A DNA stretch of 64,000 nt from Nyssa sinensis (taxonomy: Eukaryota > Streptophyta > Magnoliopsida > Cornales > Nyssaceae): positions 11,596,740-11,660,739 of the forward strand of contig CM018038.1 in NCBI GenBank assembly GCA_008638375.1, read 5' to 3'. Below are positions 33,592 through 46,547 of the stretch, in pieces. The notes below the pieces were generated by a model. That model was given only the letters and a program-made list of their open reading frames with translations. It was not told where the DNA came from and made no database searches. How positions within the stretch are numbered: the first letter of the stretch is position 1; every line of letters begins with the position of its first letter. Position numbers and translations under genes: made by a program.

Positions 33592-35689
33592 TTGTTTCTC
33601 CATTGTGTGTATATGTATATTACTTGAATCCAGGGTTTCAACTTTCACTTTTTAACCTCTCACTTCTTTTAAACTAATAACCAAAAAAAATTTAAAGAGG
33701 AAAAAAGACTTGAACTTTCAAGTTTGGAAAAAAAAAACAAATAGGGGTGAAGATGCTGACGTATAAATGTTGGCAATGTACAAGATCATTAAATGGGGAG
33801 TGGGGTTTAAATTAAGTGTCCAAAAAGATTAATTAAATATGTAAAAACATGGACATGGTTGCCCTAATTATCAGAAAAATAACATGTCCTTGCCCTTTGG
33901 CGGAGCTATTTAAGAGATTATCTCTACCTACTTTTCTGTATAGGTAATTTTTCCTGCCCTAATTAAATGAATTTGGCATCTAATTTTGTTTAACAAGTTA
34001 TTAATTTTAATTTTTTATAATTTAGATTATCATATTAAAATACATTTTTATTTTTTTAAAACATTAATTATAAAATTTTAAAAAATTATATCTAAATCAC
34101 TATCCAACACAGTCTAATAAGTCTTAGTTTAACCTCTTTTTAGAGTCTTAGTCTAAGTTGACTATTTAGCAAGTCAAAATTTTCTTTCACAGATATCCTA
34201 TCTATACAATTTCTCACGTAAGACTTCATTTCTTTTTTGAACTCACTTGCTGTGAGATATTCTTATGTGGATATGATATATCATGATAATGTATTCTTTT
34301 AATAACATTAAATCATGTATTTTATATCCTACTAAAATTGGTGGGTCATCATGTCTTTCTCACTAGGAAAAAGTCATAACTTCATTCAAGTCCCATTTCG
34401 CTTATTAAATGAGATATAAAACATTATTATCTTCAAATTGTGTGTTGAATTGATTTGTCTGTTTGTCGCTGTTAGATTATAAGATTGTTTGTTCTTCTGT
34501 TATTATGTAATCCTATAATTATACTACATTGTTCAGTTAATTGATTGATTGTAAAAAGTCATTGCTTCTATTGCTCTCCTATTATTATGTATGGCCATAT
34601 CTAATAGTGACTCAAATTGAACTAAAGTTTAAATTTAAATTAAAATTAAAATTAAATAAAAAAATTATTTTTAATTCTAAACTCAAATCCATGCCAAACT
34701 TATTTTTACTCAAATTCAAACCCAGGTTTGTAAAATATTATTTATACATTCGAATTACTACTTAAAGCTAAATTTTAACTTAATTTTGAGATAAAATGAA
34801 TTTTTTTTTTTGAAATAAAATGAGAATTTTTTCAAAAAAAGCGAATAAAAAGGTTGTAACGTATGATGAGTTGTATGTATTTGTTGTTGTATGCTGGTGC
34901 TGCATGGTATCGGTTACAACCACAGAGTCAAGAGAGTTACGATACATTCATATTTCTTTTGTCCATATTTGTTAAAGAAATTAAAGAAAGTTTTGTCCTT
35001 TTCAAGGAGACAATTTAAAAGCATTGACACTTGATTATTTACAGGTCATAAACTCAGGTGACCAAAGATTAAAATTAAAATTCAGGAGAAGCTGTTATAA
35101 AAAAATAAAAAAATTTAATGGGACAACTTAAAAAAAAAAAATTCAATAAAAATAAAGATTACAAATTATTTTTATTAAATTTTTCATACCCAGAGTTGGG
35201 ATTGAGATTCTCTTTTATAAGATATTTTTATAATTTTTTTCAATACAATTATAAACGAGGATACGTGAAGTGTCATGCCTCCTCTGCTGAAAAAGAGACA
35301 AGTTCTCTATACCTTAACATTAAACTCAAAAATGGTGATTTAAGAAGGTTATAATAAATTAATTACAATTAACTCTTCAAATTAGATAACTAGTACCAAT
35401 GTGTCGACTAACTTTAATCAACTGAAGGTTAACAGGCAGCAATTATCCAATTCCCTATTGAAATATAACTAAAATAAGGTGCCCATTGCCCATTGCCCAT
35501 TGGGAGAAAGCAAATAAACACTTTACAATTAGCTTGCAAATGATATTTCCAAGTACTATTTCAGCTTTCACTATTTTTTTTTTTTGAATTTTTGTTTTTA
35601 AAGAGAGGTTATATTCTCTCTTCCCTCCTTTCCTCCTTTCTCTCTCTTTCTCTTTCACATGCACTGGCATGCACACACACATATTTTTT

Positions 35690-35870
35690 AATTTTAATTT
35701 AATTTTTTGCCCTTCCCCTCTCTCTGCAACAATTGATTGTTGATACAAGCTTGAAAATAGGGGTGATGGCAGCAATCTAATCTTGCATGTAGCAAAAATG
35801 CATAGCTGTGCCGGTTCAATTCTTTTGGATAGGTATTATACTGTTTGTATGATTACATTGAAAAAATTAA
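35690..35870 (+). repeat. Partial duplication of the 33.28-33.44 kb segment (copy C)
   Basis: Shares CTCTCTGCA, TTGATTGTTGATACAAGCTT and GGTTCAATTCTTTTGGATA-like sequence in the same order with 33300-33420. Divergence is high. Confidence 0.5.
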
Positions 35871-36165
35871 TGACCAAATTAGGGCATATCCCAAAATGGA
35901 AGTTAATTTTGTGGAACTTTGAGTAGAAGGCCTGACTTTTGGAGATGTTATTCATTAATTCTAATGCATTGCATTCGAATTAATAAACAGAATAATTTTT
36001 TTGACTTTCAAGCTAATTATTAATAGCGAAAGCCAAGATGTGATTAATACATTCTTACTGTTTTATTAATTGTAGGGGTTCTGCAAGGAAAGCTTAGCCG
36101 AAGCTGAGCATCTCAGTAATTGATTTGGTGCAAGTCAACTCCATCACTCATCACAGCTAAGTACC

Positions 36166-36838
36166 ATGGAAAACCAGGTGGGTCCTAAAACTATATTTTT
36201 GAATTTTGTTTACTGGTCTATGGTTTAATTACTCCTACTGATAAATAAGAGGAGAAATTTAAAAATTTTCCATTTCTTCATATTTTTCTCCCTGGATTTG
36301 GATGGTAACCAAAAATGAAATAATAATTTAGTTTACCTTCTCTCTCTTTGCCTGTCAATAGAAAGAATGTCTATTTACAAATTAAAGTGTATAACTTACA
36401 AATAAGCCCGGTCCATGTAACTGAAATGAATATACTTATACCACCTACAAATCCAGTTGATGGCAGAAAAATAAATATACCATCACCTACTCTCACATAA
36501 AAAGAGTTTAAACCATTGCTTCTTCTATATTTTCTAACCTCGCCTCATTAAAGGAAGATCACTTACTTGAAAAATCCATTCCATTGACATCCTATAGTTC
36601 CCAAAAGAGATGAAAAGTACTTTTTATTTATATTTTTGTAAGTATTGTTAAGAATATTATATGGAGAATTTGCTGGGACTTTTAACCCCCACCTTGTAGT
36701 TAAGTATTGTTTAATTATCTAGAGAACAATAAGCCTTTCTAGAGTGGGTTTGAGTTTGACGAGAATAACTACTTGTCAGTCAGAACATATATGAACAAAT
36801 AGTTGCAAAATGAAAAGAGAGTGAAATTTTAGAAGTGA

Positions 36839-36875
<37 letters not shown>

Positions 36876-38186
36876 CACACACACATACACATAGCAAAAG
36901 AAAGGTACTTGTCCATGTAGGTGTTAGTATATTTTTGAATTATTACTTCAGTACGAAAACTAGTATTATTTTTGCACGGGTGCATGGGCATTACACATGC
37001 CTGCTAGCAAGGGTGGAAGCACTTGTAGGCTGTACGGGTCATAATAATCCACCCCAATTTTAGAAATTTTTTATACAAGTAAAAATTTAATCCAATTCAA
37101 TTTTTCACCATTATTTTTCTTATTTTTTACCATAAATTTTTTTAATTCATCTCTAAATTTTTTTCTTGACTCTATCGTTACTTGCTACCTATATGAATCA
37201 AATATTTTATTCTTGAAAAATATACTTATATAGTATTACTGATTTTCAGAACGCAATTGATATCAACACATTTAGTCAACAAGAGGACTCTCTTGAAGAG
37301 TTTGACTGGGATTTTGATGTTGACAACTTGCTTAGCAAGCGTAACAAGCCAATGCTTCCAAGTCAGGAAATCGAGGTAACATGTTTTATATATATAAAAG
37401 AGGCCGGACTTTAATAGAACGGTAAGATATCTTAACACAAGGACAAGATGACTTTATTTAAAGTCAAAAAATTAGTCTTTTCACTCTTTTGACTCATGAG
37501 TATAATTGCACACATTTAATTAATGCATCAAACTAAGATCACTTTCTTTTTATATCTTTTATTATCTCAACTTATGTTAATTGCACTTGAAGGACTGAAT
37601 TAAAAAGAAATTATACAAAAAAGCTAGGCACACAGGCTTATTGATATACAAATAAAATGCTTTACAAATAAATTTATAGTGCAATTTTTATCATCTATGC
37701 AAAACTATTGATATCAAATGTGCACAGTTCTTATTGGGATGAGGTTCGGCAGTGATCATGTTTTTGTTTATTTTTTTATTTTTTATTCTGGCCTTTATTA
37801 TTATTGTTGCTTCGTATTCCATATACTTTTCATTTTCATAAATAATTTTTCCTTTTTTGCTGAGGAAAAAAAAGTGCAGAGTCGTGGGTGTTGCGGGTGG
37901 TTTTAAAATTTTATTTAGTTCCTATAAATATTATTGTTTTCTTGCTGTCATTAAACGGTTCACCAAGAATTTTCAGCCGGGTCTTAACAATGCAAACCCC
38001 ATTCAGGTCACCTTTGCTGTCTCCATATTTTGGTGGTGAGCGATTAGATCAGCCTCCGGAGCAAAAAGAAACTCTCTCTTTCAATACGCCACACCTCTTT
38101 CCACCAGCCATTATATATTTCCATTACCTTCAGTTTTATATATCTAGCTCTAATTATATCTATACATATCTATCTATCTATCTATC

Positions 38187-38218
<32 letters not shown>

Positions 38219-40852
38219 TCTATATTCTAACATGGTACGTGCATTTGTGTAGCCCAATTGACCATTTCTAACCAGCAGTACTACTGATGCTATCATCCTA
38301 CCAGGTGGAATCCATGCCGAAAAATGGAGGTGGTCAATCAGTTCAGAAAAATGGGGGAGGTCAGCCAGTTCAGCCACATGACGGCAGTGATCTGATCCAC
38401 CAAAAGCATCCTAAAGCTGTTTCTGGAAACTTTTTTCGAGTAGAGCCATTTTTTTCGTAAGTATAATGTACACATGCGTTTCCCGTGTATTGATTATCAA
38501 AAGAATAATATTTAAGTTCAAATTAAGTAAGAGAAATTCTTATTATCCAAGTACTAATCACATTCTGACACAAATATATTCTAAAGCTGTTTCTGGAAAC
38601 TTTTTTCGAGTAGAGCCATTGTTTTCGTAAGTATAATGTACACATGCGTTTCCCATGTATTGATTATTAAAAGAATAATATTTAACTTCAAATTAAGTAA
38701 GAAAAATTCTTATTATCCAAGAACTAATCACATTTTGATACAAATATATATATATATATATTATAATAAGAATTAAATAATTAAATAATATTCTATCTTT
38801 GGCAAATTGAAATTATGACATGTATTTAAGTATAATAAGATTCTTTTTACTTAATTTGAAATTAAGTATTGTCCTTGTCAAAATGCATTAGTCTTTCTTT
38901 CTTTCTTTGTTTTTTTTTTTTTTTTTCCCTTTCCGGGTTTCATAAGCTAAAAATTGTTTATCGTATAGATCTATATGCACCACAATCCGTGGTGATCAAC
39001 CAGCATGGAATGCTACAAACAGTATTTTCAACAACTATATTCAGCAGGAACCGCACTATGGAAATCCATTCCCACAACCTGCAGTAAGCTGTTTACATCT
39101 GTGAACTGATCTTGATGATATATATATATGTGTGTGTGTTTCTGTTCAACCTTGCTAAAATGTTTGGCATCAGCAGGTACAGGTGGGAGCCATAGATGGA
39201 AGCTCTACTCAGGTCAAACATTCCCATCCCGATTGGCCCAGTCCAAACCAGTTTACTGATGATCAGTATGAGCCTATGCCGAAGCAGGGGTACGTCACTT
39301 GTATCTTTGTTAATCAAATTACAGAAGAGCAGTTCTATTAGCTTGGTTGAATTATCAAGTCAATTACAGAGAGTGATACATGAAAATGAGCCAATAATGC
39401 TAGGGAGACTATCTGGCTAGTTGGATTATTTTTGGACTTCATCCTCTTACGTGAATAAATTTTAGTATTTATGGGAGTTCACCATTAGACTCACCAATGA
39501 AACCCACCCATGTGAAAAAATGATGTCCAAATATTATACAATTAGGTAATATCTCTCAATTTTTCTCAATGTATTTTAGATGCATGGTACATTATTTATC
39601 ATTTTACTTATAAAATAAATACATGATGTGCCATTACTTGAAATTGAGGGAAATTGAAAAAACAGTATAATCGAAAGAGTCCTAATCCTAATCCATATCC
39701 CTATCATTACTCAAAAATAAATTACTAATTTGTGCATGGTGTGTGCGCCTTATCATGATGACATACTTAATAATTATTTGATTTCAACTCTCAATTTGGT
39801 TAACTTGATCAAGTATTAATGTCTGTCTCTCCACATAAGAGATGTTCCAATTTTAAATCTCTCAAGTAAAATAGGTGATGGTTTGTTAACTTTTTAGTCA
39901 GGGACTAGGCTAGACTTGTCTTTTTGAGGTTCCATATTTACAAAACTGTTGAGATTATTTGTAAGTAGTACTTGTAATACATAGTTAATATCCATAAAAA
40001 AACATTAATATCGAGGTTAACACTTGCTTAAATAGGCAATCATTCATGCTTACATGCTTGTTATTTATAAATTTTTCCTTGCTTGCATCCCAAATTGTTT
40101 GAGTTCGGGCCCCAACAATTACAAGGTAATCATCAGCAATTTGATGAAGTTGTGACAGTAGGTAACGAACTTGATCCATTATATCTTACCCCCATGTCAC
40201 CGGACCTCCCTCCTATTATTTTCAGGTACCAAAGTCTTCCATTCTCTACTTGCCTATATATATAATCTTTCACTTTCACTTTTCCTACGTGAGAATGTTG
40301 TTATATACTACTCCATTACTTTTGTTGGAAAAAACTTAATTGCAACTGTTAGTGTTTTGAAATAATAATTTATGCAATTATGATAAAAGTTTTTGAGAGA
40401 GAGAAATAATACAAAGATTTTAAGTGATTCGCAATGTGATTACGTACCTAGGAGTAAATATGTTTTTTACAATTCAAAAAGTAGAATTACAATATATTTA
40501 TACTATCTCATAGTTAAAATTATAATCCTAACCTAATACATTTAAATCCTCTAATATATCTTACTGTACCGATCATAAGATGTATATGCTAGTTTAATGT
40601 TTCTCTAACATGTTGTCAAAGCTATTTGCTTATATTGATCTGCATTTTAACTTCAAACTTGGATAACCTTGATCAAAATTTTTAGCATTAATTGACATGC
40701 ATGCTCTCATATTCAATATATAATTTTCAGTCGTGGGACGTCCTCTCTTAATGCTACTGGAGCTGTCCCTGAGTATAATCCTAGTCAGTACGCTTTCGAA
40801 GTGAACTCAATCTTGAATTCCCAAACTCAGCAAGTATGAACATTTCTCTAAC

Positions 40853-40886
<34 letters not shown>

Positions 40887-42903
40887 TGGAATAAATTTTC
40901 TTTAGTTTTCGTAATTGGACATATACTACAACATTGTGATCAACAGGGAACTGGGGGTGGTGACATTGGTGCTACTGTAACTCATCAATTCGAAAGCTCG
41001 CCAAGCAACGGTCATAGGGTATGCTCTACATTTTCACAATCACACTATATACATATGCATATATTTATATATGTGTGTGTATAAATATATATATCATAGA
41101 TTTATGAGTTTTCAAACTTAACCTCTTCATCAATGACTTGAAATTAATTCTATATAAAAGAATAGAGAAATTAACTTAATTTAGCAAGGACTGCAGGGTC
41201 GAAAGCGTGCTGCAGATACGATCCAATCTTTGGGCGGTTCATCATCATCAAGAAGGCGTTCAGTGGTATCAACTATTTTAAATGAAAACTTTTGTCATTG
41301 TCTGTGTTCTAAATGCATGCATTCTATATATATCATTGTAAGATATATAAATGATAAGTATTAGTCCTAATTGTGGTTGAATGATATTGTAGAGGAAGGG
41401 AGGCAGTGTGGAAGAATGGGTTCCTTTGGGACTTAATTTTCAAGAAGGGAATACGACTGCTGCTCATTCTCTGGGCAATGAATGTCAGGACCCAGACCCT
41501 TACAGTCCACCTATTCCAACAGGGTATGTATATATATGATGGCATTGTTTTATTAAATTTCCCGTGATACATCCCATGAGGTGTTTCCACATGAAGGTTC
41601 ACGAAAATCTAATGTTGTTGTTTCAGGATAGTTAGAAATGGTCCGTATGATCCCATATATGCGGAGCTTGGCCTGCCTGTCGATCCCCATCTTCGGATGT
41701 TCATGGCCAAACAACAGAAAGGTAAACTGCATCTGTAAACTTGTTTTGTAAATTCTTTTACTCGATTTAAAGAAATTTTGGATGGCAATTATGAGATGTG
41801 TAGGCTAATAGTTTCTAGCACTAAGACCATCTCCAATAAGTTTTACCCAAAATTTTTACTCTTATTTGAGTAAAGTTTCAAGTAAAAGCTTCATATGCTC
41901 TACAATGATTACATGTATAGTTTTACTCAATTTTTTTTTAAAAAGTTTCGTAATCTCAAAATAATTCCTATTTTCTTTCAAAGGTTTTAAATTTTAAATT
42001 TGATTGTGAACACTGATTTGAGTAAATGAATAATATTTTATAAATTTGAATTTAAATTTGAGTAAAATGATTTTGGTATGAATTTGAGTAGATTATTGAA
42101 TGTGCTATTTTTAATGATTTTTATTTAAAATTTAAATTTGAGTATGAATTTAAATAATCGTAAAAGATGTTCTAAAGATCTCATAAGCTATTTCATCTTA
42201 GTTTACCTGTGGTATATATTTTATTGAACTTAACTTAAAATATGCGTTGTATATCACAAATTCAAGTTCACACTTGTAAGCATCTAAGAATTAACGATGT
42301 CAATAGGGCATCTTTTTTTTTTGAATAACACGCCCTGTCCCATCTTTAATGGGACTGGCTTAGGAATTATATAAACGGGTTAGAGTAGATTTAGGGAAAA
42401 AAAAGTTGAAAATTGATTAGGTTAATAGGGTTAGAGAGGTGATTTTGAAAAAAATAAAGGTTAATCCCAGTCGTCTTGATTATAATATAAAAATACTTAA
42501 ATACTCTTATATATAGATATATATATATTTAAAATACTTAATTGACCTATGAATATAAATAATTGTTGCATTCCAATACTAAATAAATATATTTTTTTTT
42601 TAAATAAAAACAATAAACTTAGTGTAACTGTGGGGTGGGACGAGTATGAGATATTAGTTGATACAGGGTAGGATGGGCTTGGGAATGATTTTTTCTACGT
42701 TGGGTGGATTTGGGTTAGGAGCACCGCTGTTTACATTCCTACTTAAAATCTTAGTCATCAAACAATGTGAGATCTTAGTATACTATTTATTGCATTTCCT
42801 TAAACTATAGTAATTTATTATAGAACATATAATCGGATCTAATTATTTACCCATTATCTTCATGATGGTTGCAGGTGCAGGTGATGATCGTAACCAAAAA
42901 TGA
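36166..42903 (+). CDS. Unrecognised multi-exon protein, about 380 residues
   Basis: ATG at 36166 (context TACCATGG) follows a likely leader-exon acceptor at 36075/36076. Coding exons: 36166-36177, 37250-37375, 38305-38456, 38969-39083, 39177-39289, about 40104-40225, 40731-40833, 40947-41018, 41197-41265, 41393-41523, 41627-41721 and 42875-42903 (TGA). All junctions have GT/AG borders and matching phase except 39289 to 40104, where no acceptor gives the right phase. The N-terminus is acidic (EEFDWDFDVDNLL). The middle is Gln/Gly/Pro/Asn-rich (NGGGQSVQKNGGGQ, MSPDLPPIIF). Two basic clusters (GRKRAAD, SSSSRRRSVRKGG) look like nuclear signals. The end is ordered: NGPYDPIYAELGLPVDPHLR. I recognise no domain; a nuclear regulatory protein is a guess. 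A 170-bp duplication covers the end of the 38305 exon. Confidence 0.75.
36839..36894. repeat. (TA)n(AC)n microsatellite in intron
   Basis: 13 TA units then about 11 AC units, in the first coding intron. Confidence 0.95.
37977..38125 (+). other. Possible skipped or alternative exon
   Basis: After TTTTCAG (37970-37976) the sequence can add an in-frame 30-base cassette (PGLNNANPIQ, to 38006) before a weak GTCACC donor. In another frame the same stretch reads protein-like (MQTPFRSPLLSPYFGGERLD, then QPPEQKETLSFNTPHLFPPA), starting with an ATG at 37990, but it cannot be joined in phase to its neighbours. The main model skips it. Confidence 0.3.
38162..38222. repeat. (TATC)n(TA)n microsatellite in intron
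   Basis: TATCTATC units followed by TA repeats, about 80 bp before the exon at 38305. Confidence 0.9.
38411..38750 (+). repeat. Tandem duplication, 2 x 170 bp, spanning an exon/intron border
   Basis: 38411-38580 and 38581-38750 are nearly identical. Each holds the last 46 coding bases of the 38305-38456 exon (KAVSGNFFRVEPFF), its donor CGTAAGTATA and about 120 bp of intron. The second copy changes one T to G in the exon part (F to L) and ends in an expanded TA run. Confidence 0.95.
40857..40884. repeat. (TA)n microsatellite in intron
   Basis: About 14 TA units shortly after the donor at 40834. Confidence 0.9.
42290..42745. mobile_element. Possible MITE in the last intron
   Basis: Starts near GATGTCAATAGGGCATC and ends near GCTGTTTACATTCCTAC, with GGGTTAGAG/GGGTTTGGG-like guanine-rich words near both ends and an AT-rich centre. 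It resembles in layout the element at 46548-46983, but the terminal repeats are poor. Confidence 0.35.
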
Positions 42904-44461
42904 GGAAAGGAGCTAGGTCATTATTTCCATCTATCTGGTGTAGGATTGTATCTCTTGATGGAAATCCTTCTTTATTTTTGAGGTGGAATGCAGTGGAAAG
43001 TAGCTCTTTAATTATATGATACATGGAAACTTTTTTTTTTTTGGGATAATTTTTTATACATGGAAACTGGTTGCTTTGGCATTATCTAGTTATATTTATC
43101 TGAAAGGCTTTTGATAATGTTATACTATCAATTTGATCAATTTCACGTTAAAGGTTCAAATTAATGTTCTTTTTCCTCTTCTTAATTTTTTTCAAATGAA
43201 CAAAACCAATTAGTGAAAAATAACTCATGTATATCAAATTTTAAATTGATAGATTCAGATTTGAGAAATGATTCATGATCGAATTTAGTAATCGAATGAT
43301 ATTTCGTGGCTTTTTTACAAGAGAAATTACGATTTCAAATCTCTTCAAGTGAGAGTATGTAATGGTATATTTATTTCCCAACCGCAACTTGGGCTTGTCA
43401 GTACGAGTATATTTTTTCCATCAATAAGATTTGTTTATAAAGTTGTTCTTGTAAATAGACACTCATTCCGTTACACAACACTAGGCACATGAAAAATACA
43501 CCTATTAACTTCTAGTAAATTTCCCCCTTATGTTAATGATATAAGTCTATAAAATCATTGCCCTATACTTTTCAAAAAAGATGAAAGGGATTGCGATCTA
43601 AGACCCTTCAGATTCCTCAATGATTGGCTACTGTATCCCAAGTAGCGATTGTAAAGATCTGAAAAATCAGAGTAAATTTTTTGATTTGCTGGTAAGATAC
43701 TATTCATGCATTATTTGTCGATAGGGCACTATACATACATCATTTAGACATAATTCATATTTAGAAGTATAATTTGAGTATGTCATAGAAGGAAAATATG
43801 CTTAGAATGTTAAAATACAACTTTTGTGAGAATTTGAATGAAATCAGAGATAGTTTAAAAAAGGGCCCAAAAGGACTACCCGGGTAACCCGGATGGGCCC
43901 GGCCATACTCGCCAAAGGTGAAAATAATTTTTTTTCAAAAAAATATCATTTGAAATAATTTTAAGAACTTTGGTTAAAGCAAAATATCAATTTGAGGCAT
44001 TTCGGGACAGACTGTAGTGTAACGGGGTCTCGCGGCTCATTAACGACAAAAAGGTCTTTTCACCCCTTGCCTCTTTAGTATAAATAAATCACTTACAAGT
44101 TAAAATCTTCAAAATTTGTCTGGAGAAAGTGCTGCAACTCAAGCTTGGAGAGAAACCATGAAGAAAACCTAGGTTTTTCAACTTTCTTCCTTCCAAAACT
44201 CATTTCTAGCCTTGAAATTTCTCAAGGCTTCCTCTAGAAAGTTGTTTCTCACCACAAGGGCTACAATCTTACCAATTGGTTCGGCGTCGAAGTGAGCACA
44301 ACTCCCTAGGGTTAAGAAAAACCCTTATAGGTATGATATTTTTCTAAGTAACGACTAGAGTTATGTTTATTAGTGTTTTTATAAGTTGATTGTATGACTT
44401 ACATGCTTACTTGTTATTAGAAAATCACATAGCATATAGTTGCTTTGAAAACCTAAGGTTG
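42904..44461. other. 3' flank and possible degenerate retroelement sequence
   Basis: The 3' UTR of the preceding gene probably ends by about 43100. 43860-44340 is more GC-rich (ACCCGGGTAACCCGGATGGG) with a TATA-like AGTATAAATAAAT at 44079-44091 and a leader-like run after it. It could be a decayed LTR, but no matching partner or coding domain is present. Confidence 0.4.
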
Positions 44462-44753
44462 GTACTTTGTGTACTTATGTATTTTTTGAGAATTTGGTAA
44501 AGTGATGAACATGTAACATGAATATATGTATAATTGATTGTATTATATCCTATGATCATATAGACAAAGTCTTAGAGTTTAAAAGTTATGATTTGCTCAA
44601 TGTATTAGTACTTTATGTACTTGTGTATTTTTTAAAATTTTGGTAAAGTTGTGAACATGTAACATGAATATATGTATAATTGATTATATTATAGCCTATG
44701 TTCATGTAGGCGAAGTCTTGTAATTTGAAAGTTATGAATTGTTTAGTGTACGA
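44462..44753. repeat. Tandem duplication, about 146-bp unit
   Basis: GTACTTTGTGTACTTATGTA through GTTATGATTTGCTCAATGTA is repeated from 44608 (GTACTTTATGTACTTGTGTA...). Both contain GAACATGTAACATGAATATA unchanged. Confidence 0.9.
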
Positions 44754-46000
44754 TACATAATTTAAGGCACACCCATGTGTTTGATAAAATGGCTCATTGA
44801 AATTGCATGGTAAAATCAAGGCATATTGACATACTTTGAATCTTTGGAAACATGGTGTGTGTTGAGCACTTTGGTGCTATGCATTATGAAGGTGTAGATC
44901 CTATAGTGAAAAACTTAAAATCTGGCCAAATGAACAGTACTTGCGTGCTAACGGAGGCAGACCGTGAAGCGAGACATGGGTTGGACATAGAGTTGTATGT
45001 GTGTGTCATGTATATTGTCATTACATTGCATTAATGAATTGGAAGATTTATAACTTACAAATGTTCACTTTGCACATGCCACAACTTACCTTTATTCTTT
45101 ATTTAGCATTATGTCATATAAGTCATCATGCTTAGCCTATATGAGATTACATTTTTCGAATGAGGCTCTCGGCATATGAGACTTGAAAAGTCTTGAAGCA
45201 AGGAGAGGAAACTAGATTTGAAGTGTATTTGGCCTAAGGGCCATATTTTATACGTAGGGGCATAAGTCCCGTGAAATTTAGTTCATATTTAAAACTTAAA
45301 CTTTGTATAAGTTGTAAACTTAAATTTTATGTTGGATTGTGTAGAATTATGTATTGGATATGCATGAGGAGCATGGAGTTCCAAGTAGTTACTTTATGAT
45401 TGTGGATATTAGAAATATAAAATTGTGCAAATGAATATTCTATCAGGTGTTGTTGTTGGTAAATGGGATGAGGATAAAGGTTAACAAACAAAAGAAATTA
45501 TGATAAAATTTTTCAAGAATAGCAACTAGGTTGAGTGGAGTGGGAGAGTATGCCTAGATTTTCTAAGTAAATGATCAAATGAATTAATAGGAAAAAAAAG
45601 GTAAAGAAATGAAATTAAAGGCCAATTAGTCTGAAAATCACTTAAGGTCGAAAAATAAGAAGAAAATGGTAAAATGGTCATTTTACATGTTATAGGGTCC
45701 GACACCAAGTTTGGTGATGAAATAAATTAAAAATGATATAAAAAGGTCAAAATCAAGATTTTTGAGCCGAGGTTAGAATTCTGGTATTGTACTAATTTAG
45801 CTACTGAAATATTGTAGCATGAAGGATAGGACACCACTTTATTTAAATAGTTAAAGGGTAGGGTATTAAAATCAGGAGGAACTCATATGAATATAAAAAA
45901 AAATTAGGGGGGTGGTTTAACTCTTGATTTTTTAAAATTTTCTAATAAAATAAGAGGTGAAAAAAATATAATTTTAGAACTTTTTAAATCTCCTTGCGTT
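44754..46000. other. Intergenic DNA
   Basis: No gene recognised. The end (45880-46000: GGAGGAACTCATATGAATAT, then TTTTTAAAATTTTCTAATAA) belongs to an interspersed repeat with relatives at 47080-47160 and 49270-49400. Confidence 0.5.
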
Positions 46001-46524
46001 AGGGTCGGCTCTACCATAAAGTCAATAAAACAATCGCTTTAGGCTCCACTTTGAGAAAAGACCCCAAATTTTATATATCTATAGTATAATCAAATTAGAA
46101 GTCTAAAATTAATAACAGTCTTAACTCTAAAAAAAGCTTCAAATTTTGTGTATTTATAATATAATCAAATTAGAAATATAAAGTTAATAAAAATCTAAAT
46201 TTAGAAAGAGGCCTCATAAAGACTTCATGAAAAAGAAACCAAATTTTATTAATAGAGTTTTATTGGTATTGTATTCTAATATTTTATTGCTATCTATTTA
46301 GATAAAAAAATATATAAAAACTCTATTACTAGAGTTTCATTTAATATGCACATCTTTCTTGTTGAAAAATAATTAAACTTTATATTATAAAAATAAATAT
46401 AATATATATACATATATATATATATATATGAAACAAAATATAAAAAATTATATTAATATTAAAAAAAAGCCTCATTTAAAGTTGTTATTTTATCTTTTTA
46501 GACCTTTAATTATGTAGAGCCGAC
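46001..46524. mobile_element. hAT-like MITE, about 520 bp
   Basis: Left end AGGGTCGGCTCTACCATAA pairs with the right end TTATGTAGAGCCGACCT. Flanks CTTGCGTT (45993-46000) and CTTGCCTT (46525-46532 if the element ends at GAC) fit an 8-bp duplication with one change, as in hAT elements. The interior is AT-rich and has an internal imperfect repeat (AAATTTTATATATCTATAGT / AAATTTTGTGTATTTATAAT). A truncated relative lies at 25.7 kb. Confidence 0.8.
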
Positions 46525-46547
46525 CTTGCCTTACATCTGCTACAGTG

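Larger units (their letters stand above)
33051..36075 (+). other. Probable leader intron region with repeats
   Basis: No coding exon recognised. It has microsatellites at 33196-33266 (TC then TA) and 33505-33591 (AC, TA, GT). A possible second leader exon is CAG|CACTTGACTATTGATACAAC to about 33354 before a GTAAGA donor. 33280-33440 is echoed at 35690-35860 (TTGATACAAGCTTGAAAATA, GGTTCAATTCTTTTGGATA). The remainder is AT-rich. Confidence 0.45.

Noticed and set aside
33062..33677. Several overlapping frames with long Tyr-Ile, Ser-Leu or Cys-Val runs
   Set aside because: They are translations of TA, TC and GT microsatellites.
43860..44340. Possible LTR with TATA box and leader
   Set aside because: No partner LTR, primer site, target duplication or coding domain seen, so only noted in the region description.
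44852..45034. 60-codon frame starting MVCVEHFGAMHYEG
   Set aside because: Isolated, no motif, and within repetitive flanking DNA; could not be supported.
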